Virus record (IMG/VR): IMGVR_UViG_3300032462_001908
Span: 1-64,000 of that record
DNA length: 64,000 bases
Origin: a virus
Reading direction: 5' to 3' (one strand)
Shown here: in pieces, positions 1 to 8,126 of the stretch
How positions within the stretch are numbered: position 1 is the first letter of the stretch
Layout: each line of letters opens with the position of its first letter
The notes under the pieces: generated by a model
Databases searched by the model: none
Seen by the model: the letters and a program-made list of their open reading frames with translations, nothing else
What the model was told of the DNA's origin: nothing
Made by a program: the position numbers and the translations under genes

Positions 1-25
1 AGTTTTATAACAAAGGATCAGTTTA

Positions 26-361
26 ATGTCAGAAGAAAACAAAACAGAAGAATTGAAATCGTCCACAGATGTGGATCAAACACTTTTATTAATTTCTGGA
101 TCAAAAGGGAGAGAAAATGATAAAGGCTATGTTAAAAAACTAGCTAATGCCGTTGTTAGAGTTTTTGTGAAACACGGATCTGTTAAGATGAGATGCGTCG
201 GAGCGGCAGCTGTTAATAATGCTGACAAAGCTTTCATTATTGCAAAAAAAGAATTAGCAAAGCGAGATATTCATATTCTGCTAGATCAGTCTTTTGCAAA
301 TGTAGTTTTTGATGGTGTAGAGAAAACTGGTATCTTGAAAGAAGTTGTTGAAACAGATTAA
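26..361 (+). CDS. SpoVS/Alba-like nucleic-acid-binding protein
   Basis: The 111-aa product has an acidic leader of about 20 residues followed by a domain that follows the SpoVS family along its whole length: a beta strand ending in SGSKG, a helix (KKLANAVVRVFVKHG), the MRCVGAAAVNNADKAFIIAK stretch matching the family's IQAIGAGALNQAVKAVAIAR-type core, and a C-terminal DGVEKTGI that matches the DGEERTA-like end. SpoVS proteins are small Alba-fold proteins; nucleic-acid binding is the presumed role. In sporulating bacteria SpoVS acts in stage V, but nothing here implies sporulation. An AAAGGA element lies upstream of the ATG. It heads the string of small genes before the helicase, so a DNA- or RNA-binding job is likely. 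The family call is good; the function is inferred. Confidence 0.72.
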   Translation: MSEENKTEELKSSTDVDQTLLLISGSKGRENDKGYVKKLANAVVRVFVKHGSVKMRCVGAAAVNNADKAFIIAKKELAKRDIHILLDQSFANVVFDGVEKTGILKEVVETD

Positions 362-377
362 TTCAAAGGATAATACT

Positions 378-947
378 ATGAGTATGGACCCAACGGCAGT
401 AGGAAAAATTGACGCTATCGAGGCTTTGAAATCTAGTGATATTAGGTCTTTGCAAGATATAGATAATATTGAGGCTATATTATTATTTATCAAAGATGCT
501 AATTCATCTGTTGAAAAATATAAAATATTTAAGAAGAAGAAGATTCAGGCTATAGATGAAGAGATATCTGCTTTAGAAGAGAACGTTGAAAAGGCTAAAA
601 AGATTATAGTAGAAACTTTGAATCAATTTAATGAAAAGGCAATTCGCTTTCCTGGAGTTGGCAAGGTTTCTAAGAGGAAAAAAGCAGGTACATGGAAAAT
701 TAGTGATGAGATGAAACTTATCGATGTTCTTATGAAGGAAGGACATAAAGATTCTTGTTTGAAAACTGAGGTTCTGATGACTATAAAAAAAGCAGAAACC
801 AACAAGGTTTTAGATATGTGGTCAACTATCGACAAAGTTCCAGAAGGTTGTGTGGAAAGAAGTCCTGACGAAGAAGGTGTCACGATTTCTTTTGACGATT
901 TAGCAACAGATAAAAACGCTTCTATTCCTGTAAAATCACATGATTAA
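378..947 (+). CDS. Gp157/Gam-like coiled-coil protein
   Basis: I chose the ATG at 378, preceded by AAAGGA, over an earlier in-frame ATG at 345 that overlaps the upstream gene. The 189-aa product has a charged coiled-coil middle (about residues 40-85, KKKKIQAIDEEISALEENVE) and then a PGVGKVSKRKKAGTWKISDE segment. That arrangement, coiled coil followed by a short beta-rich 'PG-G-x-x-R/K-K' element, is seen in siphovirus Gp157-like proteins and Gam-type host-nuclease inhibitors. A role in protecting phage DNA ends or in recombination is inferred from that resemblance only. It overlaps the next gene by 8 nt, so the two are probably co-translated. Confidence 0.55.
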   Translation: MSMDPTAVGKIDAIEALKSSDIRSLQDIDNIEAILLFIKDANSSVEKYKIFKKKKIQAIDEEISALEENVEKAKKIIVETLNQFNEKAIRFPGVGKVSKRKKAGTWKISDEMKLIDVLMKEGHKDSCLKTEVLMTIKKAETNKVLDMWSTIDKVPEGCVERSPDEEGVTISFDDLATDKNASIPVKSHD

Positions 948-1689
948 CTTAAATAATAAAAACCTGGTTAAAGCTATTGATAAACTTAAAAAAGTTTACA
1001 ATGAAATACCATCAACTACGGGTTGTATGGAAAATATAGCTAAAACTGATGGTTGCAAAGCTTGGTGTTGTAACTACCAATCCCCAAGTGTGTTATCTGT
1101 TGAATTCCATAATGTCTGGAAACATATTCTAAATATATGGAAACCTAAAGATATTTGTAATTTGGTTGAGAGGTCTTTACGAAATTACTTATCATCTAGT
1201 ACGACTAAAGGGTGTGTTATGTGGGATAAGAATACAAAGCTTTGTCAGATACATAAGCATAGGCCATACAACTGTAGAACATACGGAATAATACCAGAAG
1301 AAGAATTTAAGCCAAGATTCGAGAGATTAAAGATACTATACCAGAACGATTTATCTGCCATTGTTAGAGATCAGTGTAATTTAGTCAAAACAGAAGATGG
1401 CTCATCTGTTACAAAAGAGATGACAGAAAAATGGTGGAAAGAAATGTTATCTATAGAGAAAAAATCTGGTGTTAGTAAGGAAAATATAAATGATAGCAAG
1501 ACTGGAACATATAGAACATATCACGACCATATAGTTTTAAGACTATTAAGCGACAATATGTTAGCTAAAATGACATATCTAAAAATTCATGGAAACGAGA
1601 TGGATAAAGAGCAAGCTGTCAATGGTGTTATAAACGGTCTAAGACTTTCTTTAGAGGAAAAAGCATGCCAAAAAGAAGAGTTACCATAA
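940..1689 (+). CDS. YkgJ-like cysteine-cluster protein
   Basis: The 249-aa protein carries the cysteine pattern of the YkgJ/zinc-or-iron-chelating domain family: C29, C39 and the C43-C44 pair in an AWCCNY context, then a second cluster ending in HKHRPYNCRTYG, the family's diagnostic R-P-x-x-C-R-x-Y/F signature. The metal is thought to be Zn or an Fe-S cluster, and the biochemical role of the family is not settled. The C-terminal half (from about residue 140) is helical and unfamiliar. The ATG overlaps the upstream stop region by 8 nt and the gene overlaps the next one by 25 nt, so it sits in a tightly coupled operon. Confidence 0.75.
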   Translation: MINLNNKNLVKAIDKLKKVYNEIPSTTGCMENIAKTDGCKAWCCNYQSPSVLSVEFHNVWKHILNIWKPKDICNLVERSLRNYLSSSTTKGCVMWDKNTKLCQIHKHRPYNCRTYGIIPEEEFKPRFERLKILYQNDLSAIVRDQCNLVKTEDGSSVTKEMTEKWWKEMLSIEKKSGVSKENINDSKTGTYRTYHDHIVLRLLSDNMLAKMTYLKIHGNEMDKEQAVNGVINGLRLSLEEKACQKEELP

Positions 1690-2006
1690 TATCTACAGAT
1701 TACGATTCCGGTCTAAAACTTATTACATGGAAGATGTATGATATAAATACTAAAGAAGAGTTTAGTATTGCCTGGAGAAGTACGGATTTACAACAGGCTA
1801 TGAATATAAATCCAAATTTAACAATACCTGATAATTTAATGGAAAAGTTCTGTAATGATATAATTGGAAAAACAATTAATTTAGATATGGAATCTAAAGT
1901 CCATTTAGCAAAAAGCACTAGTAACGCAGAAGATGGAATCGATATAATGGATGCATACCCATTTAATGAGGTTGCTACCAAATTGGCTAAAGATGAACAA
2001 AGATGA
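1665..2006 (+). CDS. Hypothetical protein, 113 aa
   Basis: No family recognised. The ATG has a GAGGAAA element 5-8 nt upstream, inside the end of the previous gene, which supports translational coupling. The N-terminus is basic (MPKRRV) and leads into a short beta-like half (ISTDYDSGLKLITWKMYDI). The rest is mixed alpha/beta without cysteines or membrane segments. It overlaps the downstream glutaredoxin-like gene by 14 nt. Real gene by position and ribosome-binding site; function unknown. Confidence 0.7.
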   Translation: MPKRRVTIISTDYDSGLKLITWKMYDINTKEEFSIAWRSTDLQQAMNINPNLTIPDNLMEKFCNDIIGKTINLDMESKVHLAKSTSNAEDGIDIMDAYPFNEVATKLAKDEQR

Positions 2007-2265
2007 TATTATAATAAGATTTTTTGGAAGTAGCGATTGCGAGATGTGTAAATTGCAAGAGGCTATTCTCCGGAAAATAAATATTGTCTATGACTATATA
2101 GATGCTATGTCTGTAGAAACTCAAGACTTTTGTGATAAAAATTCCGTAGATGAACTTCCTCATTTGCAATTGCTTAACGGTGCAAACGTAATTAAAGAAT
2201 TTATAGGATTTACAGACCCTAATCTAATTTTAAAGTTTATGAAAAAGGAAACATCAAATGACTGA
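1993..2265 (+). CDS. Glutaredoxin/thioredoxin-fold protein
   Basis: I use the ATG at 1993; the frame is open further upstream, but the domain begins at MNKDDIIIRFFG. The 90-aa product is a minimal thioredoxin fold: strand IIIRFFGSSDC, a redox pair C16-x-x-C19 (DCEMCK), helix, strand INIVYDYID, and the cis-proline element DELPHLQL followed by a final strand (VIKEFIG) and helix. Such phage proteins reduce disulfides, commonly for ribonucleotide reductase, but no reductase gene is in the window. It overlaps both neighbours by a few bases. Confidence 0.8.
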   Translation: MNKDDIIIRFFGSSDCEMCKLQEAILRKINIVYDYIDAMSVETQDFCDKNSVDELPHLQLLNGANVIKEFIGFTDPNLILKFMKKETSND

Positions 2266-2470
2266 TAACTTAAATAAATGCGTAGTTAAAGAAACTAATA
2301 TCTTAACTTCTAGCGGGCATGAAAAAGTTAAAACATTATCTGACGGGAATGATATTTTAAAAGCACCTGATAAATCAGATAGTTTAGAGTGGAATTTAGC
2401 TTCACTGGGTTGCGTTATTATAGTTGCTATAGTTGTACTGGCTGTTTGTCTGGTTATCTTAAACAAATGA
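2258..2470 (+). CDS. Small C-terminally anchored membrane protein
   Basis: The 70-aa product has a polar 47-residue N-terminal part and one strongly hydrophobic C-terminal segment (LGCVIIVAIVVLAVCLVIL) ending in NK, so it looks tail-anchored with the N-terminus in the cytoplasm (inference). An AAAAGGAAA ribosome-binding site precedes the ATG. It overlaps the upstream gene by 8 nt and its TGA overlaps the helicase ATG (ATGA). No family recognised. Confidence 0.7.
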   Translation: MTDNLNKCVVKETNILTSSGHEKVKTLSDGNDILKAPDKSDSLEWNLASLGCVIIVAIVVLAVCLVILNK

Positions 2471-4446
2471 TAAATAAACAAATGATAAATCTAAATCCAT
2501 ATCAAGAAGAAGCAGCCAGTCATAAAGATGGTCCCTGTCTCGTCACAAGTGTTCCAGGATCCGGTAAGACCGCTATGTTAGTGGAGAGGACCGCTAGACT
2601 TATAAATTCAGGTGTAGTTCCAAAATCTATAGTCTGTATGACCTTTACTAACAAGGCGGCAGACGAAATGAAAGAGCGTATATCTAAGAGACTCGGCTTA
2701 AAAAGACCTGGTCTTTGGGTTGGAACATTTCATTCTTTATGCGCGTTGCTTCTTAGAAAATTCGGTATTAACATAGGGTTGTCCGAAAGATTTACCATTC
2801 TAGATAGTAACGATCAAAAAGATTTAATGTTAAAATGTTCAAGACAGTTAGGATTTGATTTAGAGAAAAATGAGATATTAAATATTGTAAGAGCGGTTAA
2901 TAATTATAGAGAAAATATACAAACTCATGAACATATGGAAGTTTCTCTTAATGATAGAGAAGATTTTATAAGACTGGCGGATGACTATATTGATAGACTT
3001 AGGAGATCTGATTGTGTAGATTTTTCAGGATTACTATCTGAATCAATTAGGTTGCTAAAAGAATCTAAGCCAACGCTTGATAAAATTCAAGATGCTTTCA
3101 AATATTTACAAGTTGATGAATTTCAAGATACGAATAAGGCTCAATTTGAATTGCTTAATTTATTTTCCGGAAAATGGAATAATATTCTTGGAGTAGGAGA
3201 TTTAAGCCAATCTGTTTATCGTTTCAGAGGAGCTAGATATCAAAATATTCATGATTTTATAGCAAGACATGATAACTGTAAGGTTTTAGAATTGTCTTTG
3301 AATTATAGATCAACACCAGAAATTATAAGTATTGCTGATAAACTTATAAGACATAACAAAAGTCATATGTCTAAGGAATTTAGGACAGATAACGATTCTG
3401 GTAATCATCCAGTTTGTGTTAGGTTGCAAGACCAGATGGAAGAAGCAGAATGGGTTTCTAAGCATATCCATAGATTAGTTAATGAGGGAGGATGGGCTTA
3501 TAGTGATATAGCTATATTGTATCGCATGAATAGTATGGCAGAACCTATAGAGAGAAGTTTAACTAATAATAAAATGGAATATATTGTTATAGGCGGCAGA
3601 TCATTCTATGATAGAAGAGAAGTTAAGGATTGTCTTTCTATTCTTAAATTTTTAATGAATCCGAAAGATAGTATAGCATTTGAGAGAATGTCATCTTTTA
3701 TTGCTGGTCTTGGAAATGTAACAATTGGTAAGGTAGAAAATATAGCAGATGAAAACTCTATTGCTATAATGGATGCATTTGATAGATATTTAAAGGTATC
3801 TAATTCTCAACAATTAAAAACAGCTTACGATTTAATTAAGGATTCTTTCGATATTGGAGATATAAATAGGCATAATGCCGCAACTGCTCTTGATGAAGTT
3901 CTTACAAAATTAAAATACTTTAATTTTTTGGAAAAGGAATATAAAGAAGATTTTCAAGATAGAATAGATAATGTCAGAAGTATGGTTGTAGCAGCAGGAG
4001 AGTTTTCTGATGGAGATAACGGCTACACGGCTATACAAAATTATTTACAGATGGTATCTTTGATAACTTCATCTGATAAGAAGAAGGATGGAAATAGAAT
4101 CTCTCTTATGACGTTACATGCGTCTAAGGGACAGGAATTCCCAATAGTATTTATTGTAGGAATTGAACACGGTATATTGCCTCACGGAATGTCTTTATCA
4201 GAAGATATTGAAACAAAAACAACAGAAGGTATTGAGGAAGAAAGAAGATTATTTTATGTAGGAGTAACTAGAGCAGAGAAGGCTTTATTTACATCTTATT
4301 GTAAGAGGAGAAAGTTTTTCTCCAAAGGAGGGTCCAATTATAAAGCGGCTAGACCTAGCCAATTTCTATTTGAATCAGGTTTAGTTAAGAAAAACGAGAA
4401 AGAGGGAATTATTTATGGAGAAGGCTCGTCTTATACAGGCATTTGA
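2467..4446 (+). CDS. UvrD/PcrA-type superfamily 1A DNA helicase
   Basis: A 659-aa 3'-5' DNA helicase for replication, recombination or repair. Motifs in order: Q-motif region LNPYQEEA (residues 9-16), Walker A PGSGKT (30-35), Ia TFTNKAADEM, Walker B VDEFQDT (about 217), III GDLSQSVYRFRGA, IV LNYRST, V LMTLHASKGQEF, VI EEERRLFYVGVTRAE. All catalytic residues look intact. The length is slightly below bacterial UvrD (about 720 aa), and the C-terminal tail is short. The start is taken at 2467 because this ATG overlaps the preceding stop (ATGA); a second in-frame ATG lies 15 nt further on. The frame is open upstream of 2467, but that part is a shadow of the membrane-protein gene. Confidence 0.95.
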   Translation: MINKQMINLNPYQEEAASHKDGPCLVTSVPGSGKTAMLVERTARLINSGVVPKSIVCMTFTNKAADEMKERISKRLGLKRPGLWVGTFHSLCALLLRKFGINIGLSERFTILDSNDQKDLMLKCSRQLGFDLEKNEILNIVRAVNNYRENIQTHEHMEVSLNDREDFIRLADDYIDRLRRSDCVDFSGLLSESIRLLKESKPTLDKIQDAFKYLQVDEFQDTNKAQFELLNLFSGKWNNILGVGDLSQSVYRFRGARYQNIHDFIARHDNCKVLELSLNYRSTPEIISIADKLIRHNKSHMSKEFRTDNDSGNHPVCVRLQDQMEEAEWVSKHIHRLVNEGGWAYSDIAILYRMNSMAEPIERSLTNNKMEYIVIGGRSFYDRREVKDCLSILKFLMNPKDSIAFERMSSFIAGLGNVTIGKVENIADENSIAIMDAFDRYLKVSNSQQLKTAYDLIKDSFDIGDINRHNAATALDEVLTKLKYFNFLEKEYKEDFQDRIDNVRSMVVAAGEFSDGDNGYTAIQNYLQMVSLITSSDKKKDGNRISLMTLHASKGQEFPIVFIVGIEHGILPHGMSLSEDIETKTTEGIEEERRLFYVGVTRAEKALFTSYCKRRKFFSKGGSNYKAARPSQFLFESGLVKKNEKEGIIYGEGSSYTGI

Positions 4447-4759
4447 GTGGATATGTCCAGAATGCGGTACTCAAAATTTTATTAGTGCAATACAACAGGA
4501 GATTGACCCTGACAGAAAGCAAGAGATTTTAGATTCTATTAATAGTATGCTAAGTCATGATGATGATGATGATGATGCATCTGATGATAGAGAACTAGAG
4601 TATATATCTGTTCCTGATACGGTAGAATGTCTATTCTGCAAAAAGACTCTAGAAACTATTTTTGAAGATGAAGAAGATTTAGATGATTTTGATGACCTAG
4701 ACGAAGAGTATGATGATGAGGATGATGATGAGGATGATGAGGATAAAATACCTTGGTAA
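4415..4759 (+). CDS. Zinc-ribbon protein with polyacidic tail
   Basis: The 114-aa product has two CxxC knuckles, C-P-E-C near residue 14 and C-L-F-C near residue 73, which together could form one zinc ribbon. They are separated by an acidic linker with a run of six Asp, and the last 25 residues are almost all Asp/Glu before a final KIPW. The acidic tail may mimic DNA or bind basic proteins (inference). It overlaps the helicase end by 32 nt, with AGAGGGAA upstream of its ATG. The Asp runs create an antisense Ser-rich open frame that is not a gene. Confidence 0.7.
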   Translation: MEKARLIQAFEWICPECGTQNFISAIQQEIDPDRKQEILDSINSMLSHDDDDDDASDDRELEYISVPDTVECLFCKKTLETIFEDEEDLDDFDDLDEEYDDEDDDEDDEDKIPW

Positions 4760-5460
4760 TGAAATCGTACACTGATTTTATAGGTAAGCATAAAAATGAG
4801 ACTGCTTTTGTTATAGGAGCAGGAACTAGCTTGCTTGAAGTCTATAATAGCCCTCTTTTAGAGCATATACATAATCATATAATTGTATCCGTTAATTCTA
4901 GTTTTATTATGATGCCCTGGTTAGATGGATCACCAGAAAAAAGATATTGGATATCAAACGATGCGCTTTGCAGAAGATGGGATTGGTGGACTGCGTTAAA
5001 AAAATCATCATGTAATAAAATTGTAAGAGATAGTTGGAAACCTCATTTCCAAGAAATTCCAGAATTTTACACATTTCATATACGTCCCACAAGCGAAGGA
5101 GTTATCAATACAGATGATACCGGCTTATCTTACTGCTCTAGCGTACCAAGCGGCATAGACCTCTGTGTACAAATGGGATGCAAGCGTATATACCTTCTGG
5201 GTGTAGATCAATACATGATAGGTGAAAAGAGTCATTTCTGGCAATTCTGGCCAAAAGAGAAACAGCCAAGAAGAATAGATTATATGATGGCTCCTCATAA
5301 GCAACAAAGAGAAGCATTTAAGTATAATGATATGGCGTATCCTGCGTTAAAGGAATTTGCCGAAATAAGAAAGGTAAAGATATATAATTGCAATCCTCAA
5401 AGTAGGGTTGAAGTTTTTGATAAGATATCTTTTACTGATGCCATAAATGATATTAAATGA
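4759..5460 (+). CDS. DUF115/Maf-like protein 1
   Basis: A 233-aa protein starting at the ATG that overlaps the upstream TAA (TAATG). It shows the DUF115 (MptE-like) layout: an N-terminal AFVIGAGTSLLEV glycine motif corresponding to the family's 'GAGPSL', a VSVNSS strand, and the later SGIDLCVQMGCKRIYLLGVDQ element, which matches the 'G..A..LA..LG...I.LLG.D' motif. In bacteria DUF115 proteins include Maf flagellin glycosyltransferases that move nonulosonic acids, and a fold related to pterin pyrophosphokinases. The placement beside NeuA- and NeuB-like genes favours a sugar-transfer role (inference). It opens the glycan island and overlaps the second DUF115 gene by 14 nt. Confidence 0.7.
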   Translation: MKSYTDFIGKHKNETAFVIGAGTSLLEVYNSPLLEHIHNHIIVSVNSSFIMMPWLDGSPEKRYWISNDALCRRWDWWTALKKSSCNKIVRDSWKPHFQEIPEFYTFHIRPTSEGVINTDDTGLSYCSSVPSGIDLCVQMGCKRIYLLGVDQYMIGEKSHFWQFWPKEKQPRRIDYMMAPHKQQREAFKYNDMAYPALKEFAEIRKVKIYNCNPQSRVEVFDKISFTDAINDIK

Positions 5461-6202
5461 TTTAAAGAATCTTCATAAAGGTAAGCCTGCGTTTATAGTT
5501 GGTGCTGGTCCATCTCTTCATTTTACAGATACAAATATATTAAAACAAGGTATAACACTATCAGTTAATTCTTCTATTCAAAAGATAGAAACAGATTATT
5601 TCATAGGAGATGATATAGGTCTAAAAAACTGGTCGTACTATACTAAAAGACTTCCAAATCTAAATACTATATCCTTATTATATAAAGGGAAGTTGCAAGA
5701 TCATGCTTCTCATTTAAATCCTGATAAGGTTATATTTTTCAATCATAAAACATGGTATGAACCATCTAAGAAGAAATATCATGAAGATGGATTGGTTTTG
5801 ACTGAAGATCCAAATGAACCAATAATAGGTGCTAGAACGGCTGCTGGGACTGCTGTACATTTTGCATTTATTATGGGTTGCTCTCCAATAGTATTGGTGG
5901 GATGCGATTGTTGCTATCATAAAGTTGATAGGAAATTTTATCGTTACTATTGGCAGTATGAGGGAGAGGAAAAACCTTATAGGATTACTCATGAGCCTGT
6001 GTTTTCAACTCCAAATCGAGGAATGTATAGGGGGAAATGGATTGATTCTCATTGCATGTCTTTTATAGAATACTGGACAGCATTAGCAAAACAATGTGAT
6101 AAGCAGAATGTTAAAATAATAGACTGTTCAGATGGGTTACTGGATTGTTTTGAAAAGAAAAAATTAGAAAATTTACTTAATTTCGAAGATACAAATGATT
6201 AA
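5447..6202 (+). CDS. DUF115/Maf-like protein 2
   Basis: The 251-aa product repeats the architecture of the preceding gene: AFIVGAGPSLHF near the N-terminus (a textbook DUF115 glycine motif), then LSVNSSI, an acidic GDDIG stretch and AGTAVHFAFIMGCSPIVLVGCD near residue 140. The two neighbours are clearly paralogous in layout but have diverged well, so the duplication is old. A likely role is transfer or handling of an activated nonulosonate in the same pathway as the next gene. The start overlaps the previous stop region and its own end overlaps the NeuA-like gene by 8 nt. Confidence 0.7.
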   Translation: MILNDLKNLHKGKPAFIVGAGPSLHFTDTNILKQGITLSVNSSIQKIETDYFIGDDIGLKNWSYYTKRLPNLNTISLLYKGKLQDHASHLNPDKVIFFNHKTWYEPSKKKYHEDGLVLTEDPNEPIIGARTAAGTAVHFAFIMGCSPIVLVGCDCCYHKVDRKFYRYYWQYEGEEKPYRITHEPVFSTPNRGMYRGKWIDSHCMSFIEYWTALAKQCDKQNVKIIDCSDGLLDCFEKKKLENLLNFEDTND

Positions 6203-6917
6203 TAATAAAAAAATTATTGCAGTCATAACAGCAAGGGCAGGATCTTCTTTAACTGGTAAAAATTACAGAAGATTTTGCGATATGCCACTTATTTATTGGT
6301 CTGTCCTTGCTGCTCAATTAAGTGAATATGTAGATTCTGTTATAGTTAGTACGAACTGCAAAGAAGTAGAAAAAGTAGTGAAAGGAGGGAATGGACTGAG
6401 TGATAAAACAATTATTCTGAATAGGCCAGATGCATTATCTACAGCTACTAGTAAAAATGAATCTGCTCTTATTCATGCTTATTGGTGGTCATCTTTAAAA
6501 AAAGATTTAACAGCTGATATTATTATCAATCTTCAACCAACATCGCCAATTAGAAATAGGCATCTTATAGATAATTGTTTAGAATCTATGGTTAATGGAA
6601 ATCATGATAGCTTGCTTACGGTAAATAAATCAACTCCATTTATGTGGAAAAGCAAAGATAGCAAGTACTCTCCAATGTATGATGTACTAAATAGGCCAAT
6701 GAGACAAGATATTACTGATTCGGAGTTTTTGCTTTATGACAATGGGTGTCTATATATGATGAATTCCGATATCTTATTAGATAGAATGTGTAGAATAGGA
6801 TATAATCCCTATTTGTTTGAGACAACACAATATCAGTCTATGCAAATTGATACAGAAGAGGATTTTATTATTATGGAGTCAGTTTGCAAATCTGCATTAA
6901 ATAATATTCCAATATAG
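6195..6917 (+). CDS. neuA: Acylneuraminate cytidylyltransferase-like (NeuA)
   Basis: A 240-aa CMP-sugar synthetase of the NeuA/KdsB nucleotidyltransferase group, which couples CTP with a nonulosonic acid such as sialic, legionaminic or pseudaminic acid. The family's nucleotide loop is present as TARAGSSLTGKN (residues 12-23), with VIVSTNC, the LQPTSPIRN motif near residue 115, and a C-terminal QIDTEEDF that matches the family's metal-binding D-T-x-x-D. One oddity is that the loop reads SSLTGKN where most members have SKGIPGKN. The exact sugar cannot be told from sequence. The next gene follows after a 60-nt gap. Confidence 0.85.
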   Translation: MINNKKIIAVITARAGSSLTGKNYRRFCDMPLIYWSVLAAQLSEYVDSVIVSTNCKEVEKVVKGGNGLSDKTIILNRPDALSTATSKNESALIHAYWWSSLKKDLTADIIINLQPTSPIRNRHLIDNCLESMVNGNHDSLLTVNKSTPFMWKSKDSKYSPMYDVLNRPMRQDITDSEFLLYDNGCLYMMNSDILLDRMCRIGYNPYLFETTQYQSMQIDTEEDFIIMESVCKSALNNIPI

Positions 6918-6919
6918 CT

Positions 6920-6945
6920 TTATTAAAGGGTAGTCTTATTAAAGG
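6920..6945 (+). repeat. Direct repeat TTATTAAAGG in leader
   Basis: A perfect 10-nt direct repeat (TTATTAAAGG at 6920-6929 and 6936-6945) lies in the 60-nt gap upstream of the gene at 6978. The 16-nt period and the position suggest a protein-binding or promoter element, but in a genome this AT-rich the evidence is thin. No convincing sigma-70 -35 box accompanies it. Confidence 0.35.
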
Positions 6946-6977
6946 ATATATACATATTCTTTGCTAATTTATTATAT

Positions 6978-8126
6978 ATGAACTGGTATAAAACATCTCA
7001 ATTTTCCAGTATGTTCAAGGAGGCTATTAGAGCTTTAACTACTGAACAAAAAACATTGATAGAAAAATCTATTAAAGATAATCCTGGTGCTACTCAGAAA
7101 GCAATTTCTGAATTAACAAAAATACCATCAAATTACATAAGAGCCTATTTTCATCTAAATGGGCATAATAATACTAATAGAAAAAGATCAAAATTAAGAA
7201 CTCCTTCGTGGGCAGATAAGGATAGAATTTCTAAGATTATGCCATTATATGAAAATGGGCATGGAGTGTCAGCGATATCAAAAATGGTTAATATTCCTTA
7301 TAATGCTGTTGCCAGAACAATAGCTTATAATAGGAAATTAAATTCTACAGAAGATTATATTCCTATGCTTAAATATATGATATGGGATGGTTTGGGTATA
7401 GGATTTAGCGATATTATAGAGGGAAATAACGGAGATTACCAGAGATTAAAATATATTGGAAACATGATAGATAGGCAATTTGGAAATTCAAAAGATAAAT
7501 CTCATGCAAGACAGGCTCTTATAGAAAAATTAAATTTAAGAGGGGATTTTATCAACATGTTACAGGCTCCAGGTGCCGATGCTGGTTATGGAAATAATGC
7601 CGGAGAGTCTATGATTCATCATTTTGATGAAAATCCTATAAAAAGTCCTAATACTGTATTAACTAGAAATATACCTGATTTTTCAGCAAATGAAGATAAT
7701 ATAGCAAATATGTTGTTAGAAGGAAAATCTATAGAAGATATATCTAATGCTCTTAATGTATCTAAAGGTTATGTATCTAAAATAATCAGTGAAAGAGGAA
7801 TTCAATACAGTCTGAAAGGCTGGAGTGAAGAATCTAGAAAGAGAAAGTCAGAAAAGTCTAAATTAATGATGGAACAACTTAAGAATAACCCTGTATACAA
7901 AAAGAGACTTAGCGATGCTGCTAAGGCTAGATGGGAAAGAGTAAGGCAGGAAAAAGCAAAACAAGTTCCTGCAATACAGAATACACTTCCTGTGGCAATT
8001 CAGTCATATGCAGGGGATGATAAGAATCAATATCAAATTAGACAATTAAGAGAATTGCAGGATAGATTGAGAAACGAATTATTCTTATTTAATAGGAGGC
8101 AGCGATTTCTCGCTGCGTTATTATGA
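6978..8126 (+). CDS. Multi-HTH protein with MNWYKTS N-terminus
   Basis: A 382-aa protein starting MNWYKTSQF, an N-terminal tag also found in two other proteins here. Three segments look like helix-turn-helix units: residues about 22-60 (GATQKAISELTKIPSNYIRA), about 78-105 (GVSAISKMVNIPYNAVARTI) and about 243-275 (IEDISNALNVSKGYVSKIIS). The C-terminal 110 residues are basic (SRKRKSEKSK, AAKARWERVRQEKAKQ), as in DNA-binding tails of phage endonuclease-like proteins, but I see no nuclease motif. It interrupts the NeuA-NeuB order, so it may be a regulator or an inserted accessory gene. It ends in a hairpin that also serves the next gene's start. Confidence 0.6.
   Translation: MNWYKTSQFSSMFKEAIRALTTEQKTLIEKSIKDNPGATQKAISELTKIPSNYIRAYFHLNGHNNTNRKRSKLRTPSWADKDRISKIMPLYENGHGVSAISKMVNIPYNAVARTIAYNRKLNSTEDYIPMLKYMIWDGLGIGFSDIIEGNNGDYQRLKYIGNMIDRQFGNSKDKSHARQALIEKLNLRGDFINMLQAPGADAGYGNNAGESMIHHFDENPIKSPNTVLTRNIPDFSANEDNIANMLLEGKSIEDISNALNVSKGYVSKIISERGIQYSLKGWSEESRKRKSEKSKLMMEQLKNNPVYKKRLSDAAKARWERVRQEKAKQVPAIQNTLPVAIQSYAGDDKNQYQIRQLRELQDRLRNELFLFNRRQRFLAALL
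8094..8122 (+). promoter_or_regulatory. Structured ribosome-binding site for NeuB-like gene
   Basis: A consensus AGGAGG (8094-8099) lies 23 nt before the ATG at 8123, too far for normal initiation. Between them 8099-8116 can fold into a 7-bp GC-rich stem (GCAGCGA with TCGCTGC, loop TTTC). Folding would leave about six unpaired bases between Shine-Dalgarno and ATG, an ordinary spacing. This resembles the hairpin-bridged start of phage T4 gene 38. The fold is read directly; its function is inferred. Confidence 0.55.

Noticed and set aside
4555-4791. Leftward open frame rich in serine
   Set aside because: It is the antisense of the Asp-codon runs (GAT repeats) of the acidic zinc-ribbon gene; composition is an artefact and there is no ribosome-binding site.
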